Origin: Skeletonema tropicum
Taxonomy: Eukaryota; Bacillariophyta; Thalassiosirophyceae; Thalassiosirales; Thalassiosiraceae
Reading direction: 5' to 3'
Length of the DNA stretch: 64,000 bases
Assembly (NCBI GenBank): GCA_037178625.1
Contig: JAWZXG010000038.1
Span: forward strand, 61,248-125,247
Made by a program: the position numbers and the translations under genes. Position 1 is the first letter of the stretch; each line of letters opens with the position of its first letter. Under the pieces are notes generated by a model. The model was not told the DNA's origin. It worked only from the letters and a program-made list of their open reading frames with translations, and searched no databases. Shown piece by piece: positions 44,056 to 53,999 of the stretch.

Positions 44056-44534
44056 ATGCCGGAAGCAAATGGAATGATCCTCTCAAAAGAGGACGAAAAT
44101 GACAACGAAGTCCGCAGAGAGGACCAAGATGCCATCAACGAATTCGGAAGATTGAATGCGAGGTTGGATGAAGTAAAACGGCAGGTCGATAACTTGAAGG
44201 TGAGGCATGCTTTATCACCAACGCTCTTGGTTAGCTACATTCATACCTAACTCTATAATGTATTTGACTTGCGCAGAAAACACTGGAGAAAATCGACGAT
44301 GCCTCCACAGAACTCATGATGGGCGATGGTGACAACGTCATGCTTCGATTGGGTGGTGCAATGTTCGAAGCTACCGAAGAAGAGGCTACCGAATACTGCG
44401 AGGCTGAGGTGGAGCGGCAGCAGGAAATATTGGATAAGTTGTCGGAGGAGGAGGCGGGTATTGTTGAACGCCAGGAGGCATTGAAGAAATTGTTGTATGG
44501 ACGATTCGGAAAGTCAATAAACCTCGAGGCTTGA
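44056..44534 (+). CDS. PFDN4: Prefoldin subunit 4 (2 exons)
   Basis: Exons 44056-44199 and 44277-44534, joined in phase 0 over a 77-bp intron (GTGAGG...GCGCAG), give 133 residues, the normal length for this beta-class prefoldin. Features: EDQDAINEFGRLNARLDEV N-terminal coiled coil; LEKIDDASTELMMGDGDNVMLRLGG at the beta-hairpin region; then a C-terminal coiled coil ending ALKKLLYGRFGKSINLEA. Prefoldin is a hexameric cytosolic chaperone that passes unfolded actin and tubulin to the chaperonin CCT. The acidic N-terminus (EDENDNEVRRED) fits the family. Confidence 0.9.
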
Positions 44535-44882
44535 GGCAGCTTCAACACTGCTGTGTTCTCCGACTCCATTTGCAGAGGATATCATATTCATTGGGACCAT
44601 TTACAAACAATGACAGGTTGGAATAAAAATGCAACGCTGATTAGGGCGTGGATTTACTGCAGCAATGACAATGACCTCTCGCTCGTCCAAGCATCGATAG
44701 AAGTTCAAGCGCACAAAAATAAACAAAATCATTTCTAAAGAGAATTATTTGACAAGTCTACTCTCGTTAGTGTTGTGCATCATCAATCGAGGTTGTGTTC
44801 GCCAAATAATGTGAATAGCAGAGCAATCCCCATCCCATCAAACCATACCCAGCTACGAATCATTTCCCCCATGTACATACAT

Positions 44883-45530
44883 CTACACACCCTGGCAACA
44901 GTTCCTGCGAGGTTTGTTTTCACTATTCAAACTAATAGTCTGCCCAGTCGACAACTTTGGTTGATTTCCCCCCTCTTCAGCGGCCATGTTACGACGAGAC
45001 ATAAGACGATAAATCTCTGTCAAGATCCTCTGGAAGGCGGTATCAACACCCGATGCATCAAGGGCCGAGGTTTCAATAAAGGCCAAGTTGTACTGCTCAC
45101 TGAATGACATGGCCTCATCTGTTTCAACCGCACGCAAATGCCTAAGATCAGATTTGTTCCCCACAAGCATAACCACAATGTTGGCCTCTGCATGATCACG
45201 AAGCTCTTTCAGCCAACGCTCCACATTTTCGAATGTGCTATGTTTGGATATGTCATAGACTAACAATGCGCCGACTGCTCCCCTGTAATATGCAGAGGTG
45301 ATGGCGCGGTAACGCTCTTGTCCGGCAGTATCCCAAATTTGAGCCTTAATTGTTTTACCCTCCGTTTGGATTGATTTCGTTGCAAACTCTACGCCAATGG
45401 TGGATTTTGATTCCAGATTGAATTCGTTACGGGTGAATCGAGATAGTAAGTTGGATTTTCCTACGCCTGAGTCTCCAATTAGGACGACCTTGAATAGGTA
45501 GTCGTATTCTTCGTCTGCTCGAGATGACAT
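44883..45530 (-). CDS. RAB11: Rab11-type small GTPase
   Basis: 215 residues, single exon. All nucleotide-binding motifs are present: P-loop GDSGVGKSN (19-27), switch I STIGVEF with T44, [12 protein letters not shown] (66 on), NKSD (125-128) and ETSAL (153-157). The protein ends NCCQGV, with Cys211-Cys212 as the double geranylgeranylation site. [20 protein letters not shown] and the switch [14 protein letters not shown] segment are Rab11/RabA signatures. It would control traffic through recycling endosomes and the trans-Golgi network. The start ATG at 45530 gives the usual short acidic leader ([14 protein letters not shown]). Confidence 0.95.
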   Translation of the reverse strand: MSSRADEEYDYLFKVVLIGDSGVGKSNLLSRFTRNEFNLESKSTIGVEFATKSIQTEGKTIKAQIWDTAGQERYRAITSAYYRGAVGALLVYDISKHSTFENVERWLKELRDHAEANIVVMLVGNKSDLRHLRAVETDEAMSFSEQYNLAFIETSALDASGVDTAFQRILTEIYRLMSRRNMAAEEGGNQPKLSTGQTISLNSENKPRRNCCQGV

Positions 45531-46234
45531 ATTGTTTGTTTTTTATATTGCTGTATGTTTTGTATACAAGATAGGTGGGCAAAAGGTGTGAGAAAGATAA
45601 TTTTGAATACAAGTTTTCCACGTTTTCATTTGATTATGCTCGCTTCGAGAAGGAAGTACAAGCAAGGCTTTTGTAGAGTAGCGTGCTATCACTTGTGGTA
45701 GCAATGCCGATGATCGGCCAGGCCGGGCTTCAAACTCATTCCAATACGATGTCTCCATAATCAGACCGGCCCGTTGGCTCCATCTGCCTGGCATTCATAA
45801 AGTGTTCAAAAACCTCACTCCACCGCAAATAGATGCTACTCCTTCCAGCCAATACTACCACCCGCCGATACGTGCTCACCGATATGTAGCGGCAGATAGT
45901 TAGTTTCATCCGACCATTTCAATGCTCTGTTGCCGTCGCCGTTGAGCTCGCACCGCACTGTGCCCCGTGCCTCGGGTTGAGATTATTTGAGAAAGTGCAT
46001 TGGGATTCTTCTGCAATTGAACTCACTTCAATCTTGTGTGAGAGATTTGTCACAAAAGCGCGAAAGCCAGATCTCAAAATAGCGAAACAGCGATTTCAAG
46101 ACATCGCCCTGCCTCATGGATGGAGCAGATGATGAAGCTGTCTCTCTAGCTATTATATACAAACTGCAACAACGAACATCTACAACGGGACACAACCTCT
46201 TGCGATTAGATACCTTTGATTGACACCCAATAAG
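45531..46234. other. Divergent intergenic region
   Basis: About 700 bp between the Rab11 start (-) and the start of the four-helix protein (+). It should hold both promoters. I see no other gene or repeat. Confidence 0.5.
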
Positions 46235-47332
46235 ATGCCATCTATGCCTGATTTCAGAAACTTTAGTCCGCAGCAGCGTAAGTAACAAAAAATGACATGT
46301 CATTGTGTCTGATGCACCATGCATATTGGATATCATCATCGTTTATCCACTGGAATGCAACATTCATCTTGAGACAACGAAAGGAAGCTACCTACATTAC
46401 CTCAGTCGTCTCATCACTGGTGAATCCACGCCAAGCATCTTTAATCTGATCCTCTACCCAATCTCATCTCTTCTTTTTATCGTCATTTATTCTATGCAGT
46501 CCGCGACGCATGGCAGCCCCAGGGCACCAGCGGTTACATGCTCGCTTCATGGGCACTCTCTTGCTTCCTTGCTCTCATCATTCCTGTCTCCAAGTGGGCC
46601 AGTGAACGTAACAATTACTACAACTACCAGGGAAAGTACAATGAGTACGAGCAGCAGCAGCGTCAGTACGAGCAGCAGCAAGAGGCTGCGCAAAACGGCG
46701 AGTACTACTACGGTGCGACACAGTGCCAGTGGTGGAACTTCCGTTGTCGTTCGAATATGAATAATAACTATCAGAATGATGATGGGAATCAAGATGAGCG
46801 TTATTATGAGCAGATGCAACTGAGAGCGAGCATGCCCAGCTGGTTCTTCTTCTTTGGTGGAAAACTTGAAGAAGATGATCGTCAACGTGAGGAGATGGGT
46901 TTAACTCAGTCCCAGGGGAACATGAAGTTTGTTTATTTCTGGTCTATCTTAATGTTCATCGGTCTTGCAGTTTATGGTTGGATGACATTGTACAAGGGAC
47001 AAGATCGTATGGGCTTGATCATTGCTTTGGCCATCTTCGGTCAATTCGCTCTTCTTAACCTTATCACTACTGTGGGTGCGGTCTCTACTGACAATCGCGA
47101 CATGGAGGACTCCATTTATGGATGGTATGGACAGTTCAGCGTTTTGCTTGCTTATACAGACTTCTGGATGATGCTCCAAACGTTCGGCTTTGCTGTGGTA
47201 CTCCTCATTACCCGATACATGGATCAAAAGAAGGCCGCAAGTGAAAGTCAAGATCAAGAGGAGATTCAAATGGGTTACCAAGGAGCTGATGACAACGCTG
47301 CAGCCAGGGATGGGGATGCTGCTGTTGTGTAA
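46235..47332 (+). CDS. Four-helix membrane protein, Gln/Tyr-rich loop (2 exons)
   Basis: Exon 1 46235-46277 and exon 2 46500-47332 join in frame across a 222-bp GTAAGT...TGCAG intron. The result is 291 residues starting MPSMPDFRNFSPQQLRDAW. Four hydrophobic helices: YMLASWALSCFLALIIPV near the N-terminus, then FVYFWSILMFIGLAVYGW, LIIALAIFGQFALLNLI and LLAYTDFWMMLQTFGFAVVLL. Between helices 1 and 2 is a long polar loop rich in Gln, Tyr, Asn and Glu with Cys pairs (QCQWWNFRCRS). The tail is acidic. I do not recognise the family. Without the first exon the protein would start inside helix 1, so the spliced model is preferred. Confidence 0.72.
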
Positions 47333-47457
47333 AAAGAAGTTGTAATGCTGTGCTTTTGTGGATTGTGAGCTAGTTGTCGTGCCAAGAAGAGTGTTTGAAA
47401 GGATGTGCTGCGTATGTGACAGTGCAGTGCGGTTATATATGTTATAGAAATTACTTA

Positions 47458-48783
47458 TTAGCAATTACTTGAAACAAAATTCATAATTAGAACTAATCCT
47501 ATCGTTGCAGCGATAAAGCCCAAGTCAAACACAGACATGCCATCACGAATTTCTTCCTTCGATTGTGAGTCATAATATGTTCTTGCTTCTTGTGGCACGC
47601 ACTCCTGCTCAACAACAGGTTCCTCCTCACTGCTTGTAACATTAGACTCATTCATCCACAGTGATGCTGACGCGGCATGTTGACGCAGCTTCATTTGACG
47701 CTCGCGCTCTTCCAATGTTGCAGCAAAGAAGTCGCTCATTGGGGCCGTGTTCATTTTTCTTGAACACAAAGAATCTGTGTAACCGACTTTTGAGTTTGCT
47801 CCTAACTCCCCGTGTGTCATTGGTATCCTCACGAGAGCATCATGCAAATTAAATCTTTCCATAACAGCAACAGTAGCGCTATCTAACGATGATGGCATTG
47901 CGTCTGATGTTGACGTAGATGTCAATGTAACTGCATCGTCCAAAAAGTCTTTGATTACTTTGGAATACCGATCAATAACACTCTGCCCTACCTGCGGATC
48001 AGAATGAGATGCATATGAGTTCTGATCTTTTAGACTTGAGCCAACACTGAACACATTTGGGACTTTGATTTGATCTGCCATTGTGAATGCTTGGCATGTA
48101 TCCGAAATAAAGAGTATCTCTTTGTATCTTTTCATTGCATACATTTGAGAGAAGACTGATGCAATGTCGTTGGACATCAATTCTTCTCCATCTTGGAACT
48201 TAAAGAAGTTATCACCACCATGACCAGTCAGTAATACCATGACATTTGTATTTTCATCCATTGTTGGCAATGATCGACGATGCAATCCGTTAGTTTCTCC
48301 TTCCCCCGGTAAATTGCGTCCCAGCAGTACCCTCAGAAATGCATCGACAGTGACATCCGTACCAGAGTAATCTATTTCGACGCCCTCCATTAAATCGTCC
48401 CCCATACCACCATTTGCCCCCCGCGAGAAAATTTTGCCTCGAAATGGGTTGCGCATATTGCAAGGGATGTCATCTGCAAGCATCAATATAATGTTGTTAT
48501 CGGATATGCCACCCCTTTTGAGTAACTGATAAATTGAGAGTGCATTTGTCACATGGCGGTAATTAAACCAATAACGAGATGACGATACAATTACTGCAAC
48601 ATTTGATGTGTGGTTTCCACTTATTAGAGGATCATCTTGTGCAAATCTAGGTTGTATTATGTTGCGTATGGTTGATTCATGTCGACGGTTATTCAGAGGC
48701 GCCCTCTTTTTGTTGGATTGACCTCGTGCGCCAGCGATTAAAAGTGGCAACAATGCAACAATCAATGATATTGATGAGTGCAT
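47458..48783 (-). CDS. PIGK: GPI-anchor transamidase catalytic subunit PIG-K/GPI8
   Basis: 441 residues. It is the cysteine-protease-like (C13, legumain-related) subunit of the ER GPI transamidase, which cleaves the C-terminal signal of substrate proteins and attaches the GPI anchor. Visible: signal peptide (about 1-21, LIVALLPLLIAGARG); SNVAVIVSSSRYWFNYRHVTN; catalytic His188 in TGHGG; catalytic Cys230 in SDTCQAF; and a C-terminal membrane anchor (LGFIAATIGLVLIMNFV). Its C-terminal region (residues about 300-400) is longer and Ser/Thr/Glu-rich compared with yeast. Single exon. It converges with the four-helix gene, with only 125 bp between stop codons. Confidence 0.95.
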   Translation of the reverse strand: MHSSISLIVALLPLLIAGARGQSNKKRAPLNNRRHESTIRNIIQPRFAQDDPLISGNHTSNVAVIVSSSRYWFNYRHVTNALSIYQLLKRGGISDNNIILMLADDIPCNMRNPFRGKIFSRGANGGMGDDLMEGVEIDYSGTDVTVDAFLRVLLGRNLPGEGETNGLHRRSLPTMDENTNVMVLLTGHGGDNFFKFQDGEELMSNDIASVFSQMYAMKRYKEILFISDTCQAFTMADQIKVPNVFSVGSSLKDQNSYASHSDPQVGQSVIDRYSKVIKDFLDDAVTLTSTSTSDAMPSSLDSATVAVMERFNLHDALVRIPMTHGELGANSKVGYTDSLCSRKMNTAPMSDFFAATLEERERQMKLRQHAASASLWMNESNVTSSEEEPVVEQECVPQEARTYYDSQSKEEIRDGMSVFDLGFIAATIGLVLIMNFVSSNC

Positions 48784-48988
48784 GACGATAGGGACAAATA
48801 ATTACAATGATCAATCTTTGTACTTAAGTTACAACTCATGCATAATAAGAAGACAATAATCGATGTGGAGCTGTTCCAGCGTCCACGCTCACCTTGCGTT
48901 GCCGCGCATGCTGGATGCTACTTATTGGTATTAGCTATATACTATTTACTTTGTGTCTATCGATAAAACACCGGAGATTCCCTTCAAA

Positions 48989-50486
48989 CTAGTCGGCGCG
49001 CCATTCGTCGCAAAGGCGCCATTCGTCGCAAATCCAAAATCACACTTTGTGACGCAAAAAAGCGCTGTGCACCATGAGGCCTCCCATCCTACTCCCCTCA
49101 TTACACAATTAAATGTCGACATTCCAAAGTAATGATGTAGTTACTAGACCATTTTTTGACGCTGAATTCAATGGTTCTATCGGCGGCTCGCCATATTCAG
49201 CGCAAAGAGACGTTTGACCACCACAATAGCGGTGGTGATTTTCACCCCCTCCGCCGCAGAGCACATGTAGCCAGTAGCACAAAGGCGTCGTTGCGGTCCA
49301 TTAAACAGCAAAAAAGTTTGTAGCGGCGACCAATATTATATATATGGGTGGAATATGCGCTAATTAACCGGGTGTGGGTCTCATGCAACGCCTATCCAAC
49401 ATATCAAATCTATGGAGTCGATTAAGAAAGATTTCCACAATTTATCTCCATCAATAGTGGTATATATCTGACACAAAACATGTTGAAACCACACCATGGA
49501 TCATAGAGGTCTTGTCTACTATATGATAATCAAAGTTGATAAGTTGGACTGCTTCATATTACCACAGTGACTACTGCAACTCTCGGTTTCCTGGAATACT
49601 ACTGATAGTGGGTTATGAGTTATGAGAAGCCCACCAGCAGTCGCCAACACGAGTGTTGTGGCATGATATTGACGTCTCTTCCATGTAAAATTGGGAACCT
49701 TTCGCCTCATTAAATCAACAGCCATCTATTGTGCGCCTTATGCTGTGGTTGGGAACAAACGTTATAACTGTTATCAGTGGCTTTCCTACAAAGTCTCATG
49801 AAATGAGAGGCCGAATGATCGACATAAAAATCCATAATGGCGTAGATGTTGCGTGTAAATAATAAATCCGAGTAAACTGAACAAGTATCATAGCTTATAG
49901 AAGGAGTTATTAATAATATACTACTATTATGTTGTCTAAGTTACATAAACATGAGCATCTTATGACATGCCCGGTATGTGCAGACATTCATGTGTGTGTG
50001 CGTCACCCGCAATTATCATCAAAACTACTTTGAATTGGACGCGGCAGCTTACATAATTGGAATCAGCGTGAAAAATTGGGTTACGGATTGTCTTCTTAGT
50101 GTTGATGGAGGGTGTATGGGATAGATAATGCTATGGTTTGCCTTCGGATTCGTCATGTCAGATGCACTTGTTCAAGATTTTTTAGTGTTTGTGCGTGATT
50201 ACAGCAAATATCGCAGCAGTTCAACGGAACACCAGCAACAAACGTTGAAGATGCATTCCAAACGATATAAGTAGAAAGTTATTAGTCTTTCAGCTTAAAG
50301 CATCGGCATATTATTGGCCAATATTGAGGTAGTAATGCCAGATTTTCTGCGTCGCAACAAGATTTGGCTGGTTGTTGGGGTGAAAAATACCTGTTTCTAT
50401 CCAAAATGACGCTTTTTGTGTTCGATATCGGCTTTTCTATCCGTGCGACGCCGCATGTCGCATGCGACGAATGACGCGCCGACTAG
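48989..50486. mobile_element. 1498-bp TIR element with paralogous empty site
   Basis: The termini CTAGTCGGCGCGCCATTCG and, reverse complemented, CTAGTCGGCGCGTCATTCG form ~24-bp inverted repeats. The word ATTCGTCGCA is repeated just inside the left end. CAAA flanks both sides (48985-48988, 50487-50490). A diverged direct copy of the flanks at 51010-51095 contains only CTTCAAATACTAATTCCC, that is, the site before insertion. No transposase is visible, so it is non-autonomous. The apparent 4-bp duplication does not clearly assign it to a superfamily. Confidence 0.85.
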
Positions 50487-51009
50487 CAAATACTAATTCC
50501 CAAGTAGGTACCTTGATGGAGTACAAATGACTTGTCGAGGGTAGAACACTACAGCAGGACTCTACCTAATGAAACCGCGTTGGACCTCGAGCGCAGCTTC
50601 AATGTTCCTCAAAATCTCATTCGCTTCGAGCAACGATTGAAGGACACCAAAACCAAAGAACGACCAATTCTCGACATGTTGGGTTACCAATCAAATAAAG
50701 AGATCGATACAATGCAGTGAAGAGTTTCAGTAATCAGAAAGTTCATGAGAATAAGAAGAAATTGCTCAGCATCAGCAGATTGTAATAAGAAAAACAGGCT
50801 CTTACAAGCTTTGTATCAAAGGCAAAGAACAGTTCTTCACATCACGGGAACCGTTAAAATATCTAAATGCATCTTTGTTCATTTCACATGTTGGAATACT
50901 GATCAGCACCAATCTCTTAATTATGCTCACTTTTGTGCAGCAAGAGAATTTCGTGCAGCAAGAACAGAAGCACGAAAGCCGGGAGAAGCTTGCCCTGCCG
51001 CTGCACGCC

Positions 51010-51095
51010 AATTGGTATTAGCTATATACACTATTTACTTTGTGTCTCGATAAAACACCGGAGATTCCCTTCAAATACTAATTCCCAAGTAGGTA
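51010..51095. repeat. Paralogous empty insertion site
   Basis: Matches 48923-48988 joined to 50491-50510 (ATTGGTATTAGCTATATA to CAAGTAGGTA), with single CAAA at 51072-51075 and small indels. It is a duplicated segment that never received the 1498-bp element. Confidence 0.85.
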
Positions 51096-51098
51096 GAG

Positions 51099-51488
51099 GG
51101 CGGCTGCTTCTTGCTACTTCTCATTGCTACTCGTCGACGATGCTGCTTTGACCATGGTGATGGTCTTGTGCTTTTGACGTGATGCTACCAGCGGCTCAAA
51201 ATATCATGGTGCGTTACAGGCTTTACAGAAGCCCGCTCCAGAATGACAAAATCACATTCTGTAGGAGTTCCTACGCAGACAGTTGTCACTTTTCTGGCAA
51301 AAAAAAGTTACTCCGAGAATGACAAATCAAGCCCTCGTACCCGCTGTTGCTAGCAAATTTAGCTAGCACCGTACCCGTCAATGTGACAGAGTACTTGGCC
51401 ACAAATGGCGCCACCTAACAAATCTCTAGCTTTGAGAGACCTCCGTACCGGCCAGAATGTGATTTTTGTAACATTTCTGACGTAACTA
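51099..51488. repeat. 390-bp direct repeat, copy 1
   Basis: Starts GGCGGCTGCTTCTTGCT and ends TTCTGACGTAACTA; highly similar to 52353-52744. It contains an internal inverted pair (ACAAAATCACATTCTG near 51247 and CAGAATGTGATTTTTGT near 51453), so it can fold back on itself. No coding potential seen. Confidence 0.85.
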
Positions 51489-52352
51489 GACCGTACGTAT
51501 GAGTGATGATAACGTAGAAAATGACAGATTTGAGATGGGAGTCTCACAAGGTAGGTTTCCACTAGGGGGCTTGGTGGGTGAGCAGCCAGGCAGAACCTCA
51601 ATATTACGGACACGCCAAAATGAAAGCAACGATAGCATTTGCTCGAATAAAAACATTATATAATGTTAATATAGTCTTATGTCAGCGGAGATTGGGCTGA
51701 ATCCCGCCCTCTACATTGTATCATTGCCTGTCTTTTAGCATTGCATCAATTATCTTCGTTGATTCCGTTTCATATCCATAAAACTCTCTTATATCGTCCA
51801 TCGCAACATCGTAATGAATTTTTTTATCACATAGACGCTCCATACAGTCCTAAACAACTTTCTTCTCGAATATTTCTATCGAGTTTCATTATCTTGATTT
51901 CGTTCACACCGAGTGAATTGTATGGCAGGTCTTGCTCCCATTGCGACCGAGTCTATAATATTCAGTCCAAAAGCGTGCAGCAGCATCGGGCTGCTACAAG
52001 TATTGCTGGTTTCTACCCCTCACCGCACGACCATGTGATTCCACACTTCACATTCCTCACTCGAGCATCCATTTGAGAGCCTGGAAATCAAACACGCACA
52101 CATCACCATCTTTTTCCATGGAAGGCTGTCATGAAATCCATAAATTAGGAAGCTTAGTGCTTCCCTTTTTCTTTCATTGTTGATTCATTGTAGACAGTGA
52201 GTCCCAACCCGCCTGCATCGAAATCGACGGTGCCTCCGTCCACACCGAAGCTGCTGCCGCCGCCGCCACTTGCCGCCACGGCACCGATCGGCGGCGATGT
52301 TTTTTTGAACTTGATTTGTTGCTAAGATACTGCTGGCCGCCGCCCTCTAACA

Positions 52353-52744
52353 GGCGGCTGCTTCTTGCTCTTTCTCATTGCTACTCGTCGACGATGCTGC
52401 TTTGACCATGGTGATGGTCTTGTGCTTTTGACGTGATGCTACCAGCGGTTCAAAATATCATGGTGCGTTACAGGCTTTACAGAAGCCCGCTCCAGAATGA
52501 CAAAATCACATTCTGTAGGAGTTCCTACGCAGACAGTTGTCACTTTTCTGGCAAAAAAAAGTTACTCCGAGAATGACAAATCAAGCCCTCGTACCCGCGC
52601 TCTGCTAGCAAATTTAACTAGCGCCGTACCCGTCAATGTGACAGAGTACTTGGCCACAAATGGCGCCACCTAACAAATCCACTAGCTTTGAGAGACCTCC
52701 GTACCGGCCAAAATGTGATTTTTGTCACATTTCTGACGTAACTA
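52353..52744. repeat. 392-bp direct repeat, copy 2
   Basis: Second copy of the element at 51099-51488, with scattered substitutions. The flanks on both sides differ, so it behaves as a dispersed element of fixed borders (MITE-like) rather than part of a larger duplication. Confidence 0.85.
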
Positions 52745-53081
52745 AGTAGTATGTAGAAGGTCTCAATGACCGCTCGTGAGATACCTGGTACCGGTCATTA
52801 GAATGAGTCTCGGTCATTCGATCATTATTTGTCTCAGTCTCGAACTCAGGCAGGCATTTCTGTACTATTGCGTCATACTTATGTGTGGAGCTACTTACTT
52901 AGATAGAGTGGAGAGGGAAATAACCAATCTTTCTCAAAATCACATAAGATGCATCAATAAGTACGATACTTCGTACCTGGAGCGTAGAGCTGGATTCAGC
53001 TTCATCTAGCCACAAATACTTTAAAGATCTCCTACCTTACGACCGGCTCGCTGATCAACTCCACATAATTTGAACTTGACC

Positions 53082-53909
53082 ATGGAATCACAGGCGGACG
53101 ATGAGAAGATCAGGCAGTGCGAGCTGCTCCACTGCTCTGATGATCGAAGGCTACCTGAGGTGTTTCTTAGTCAAGACAACCGCCGCAAGAGCTTTACCAG
53201 CATAGGTGACCTATTTCATTCAGAAGAAGATGCGAAGAGCAATGGTGGCTTGTACACTCGTGCCACTTCCGATTTGCAAACGTTGAATGATATGTTTGCT
53301 AAATTACGTCCTGTTGCGAAGAAGAAACGTACTGACCAAGATGATGCTGCGCTCTTTGCGTACATGGAAAAGCGCAGCTGCGTATCTGTTGGAACGTTCG
53401 ATCGACGTGACTCTAAAGCATCAATATCAACTATGATGACATCCTCTTCCGATGGGTTTAATGAAGAAAAGTCTTATTGTGGCTCTTTGTCATCGCTCTT
53501 GGAAAGTTTTGGGCTCAACAACCAAACCCCTAACTCGGTAGAAGAACCGTCGTTCCAGGTTGCTGTGAGAAAGTGTCCCTCAAAGAGAGGTAATGCCGTC
53601 TATAGACGGGGAAAGGAAGCAGCAGAGAATAAGGAGTGGGAGAAAGCTGTACATTACTATCACATTGCTCTAGTGAAGCAGAGATCTTACTACGGTGAAG
53701 ATCACCTAAATACGGCAGAAACACTGAGCTGTTTGGGACTGGCACTGATGGAGTTAGACGAGCATTTTGGGGCTCTCACTGCTCTGGAAGAATGCCTCCA
53801 CATCAGACAGACACTGTTAGGGCCTGGTGCCGAGGAGTGCGTAGTAACCACGAACGACATCTTCCGTGTGCTGAATAGTTCCAAGCTGCAAAAGAGTGCA
53901 CAATGCTGA
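53082..53909 (+). CDS. TPR-repeat protein (kinesin-light-chain-like repeat)
   Basis: 275 residues from the first true ATG (53082; MESQADDEK). The N-terminal ~170 residues are Ser/Asp/Arg-rich and probably disordered. From about residue 173, helical repeats appear: GKEAAENKEWEKAVHYYHIALVKQ, then YGEDHLNTAETLSCLGLAL, then LDEHFGALTALEECLHIRQTLLG. These match the TPR pattern of the kinesin-light-chain class, with the 'G-x-x-H-x-x-T-A' linker. It likely binds a protein partner; no enzyme domain is visible. Similar short TPR proteins are common in diatoms as far as I recall. It converges with the Hook-like gene with about 90 bp between stop codons. Confidence 0.75.
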   Translation: MESQADDEKIRQCELLHCSDDRRLPEVFLSQDNRRKSFTSIGDLFHSEEDAKSNGGLYTRATSDLQTLNDMFAKLRPVAKKKRTDQDDAALFAYMEKRSCVSVGTFDRRDSKASISTMMTSSSDGFNEEKSYCGSLSSLLESFGLNNQTPNSVEEPSFQVAVRKCPSKRGNAVYRRGKEAAENKEWEKAVHYYHIALVKQRSYYGEDHLNTAETLSCLGLALMELDEHFGALTALEECLHIRQTLLGPGAEECVVTTNDIFRVLNSSKLQKSAQC

Positions 53910-53999
53910 CATTAAAAATGCATATAATTGCATTGAAACATAGACTCTGTAAATTAATAGATTATGAATTGAACATAGAAGTTCAAGGGAGCGTTGTAG

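Larger units (their letters stand above)
48784..53081. other. Transposon-rich intergenic region
   Basis: About 4.3 kb without a convincing gene. It contains a 1498-bp TIR element (48989-50486), two paralogous copies of its target region, and a pair of ~390-bp direct repeats (51099-51488 and 52353-52744). A short stretch of CCGCCG-type repeats lies near 52240-52300. Short open frames (50532-50720, 51741-52076) show no known domain. Confidence 0.65.

Noticed and set aside
53070..53081. Four-residue upstream extension of the TPR protein
   Set aside because: It begins with TTG; the first ATG is at 53082.
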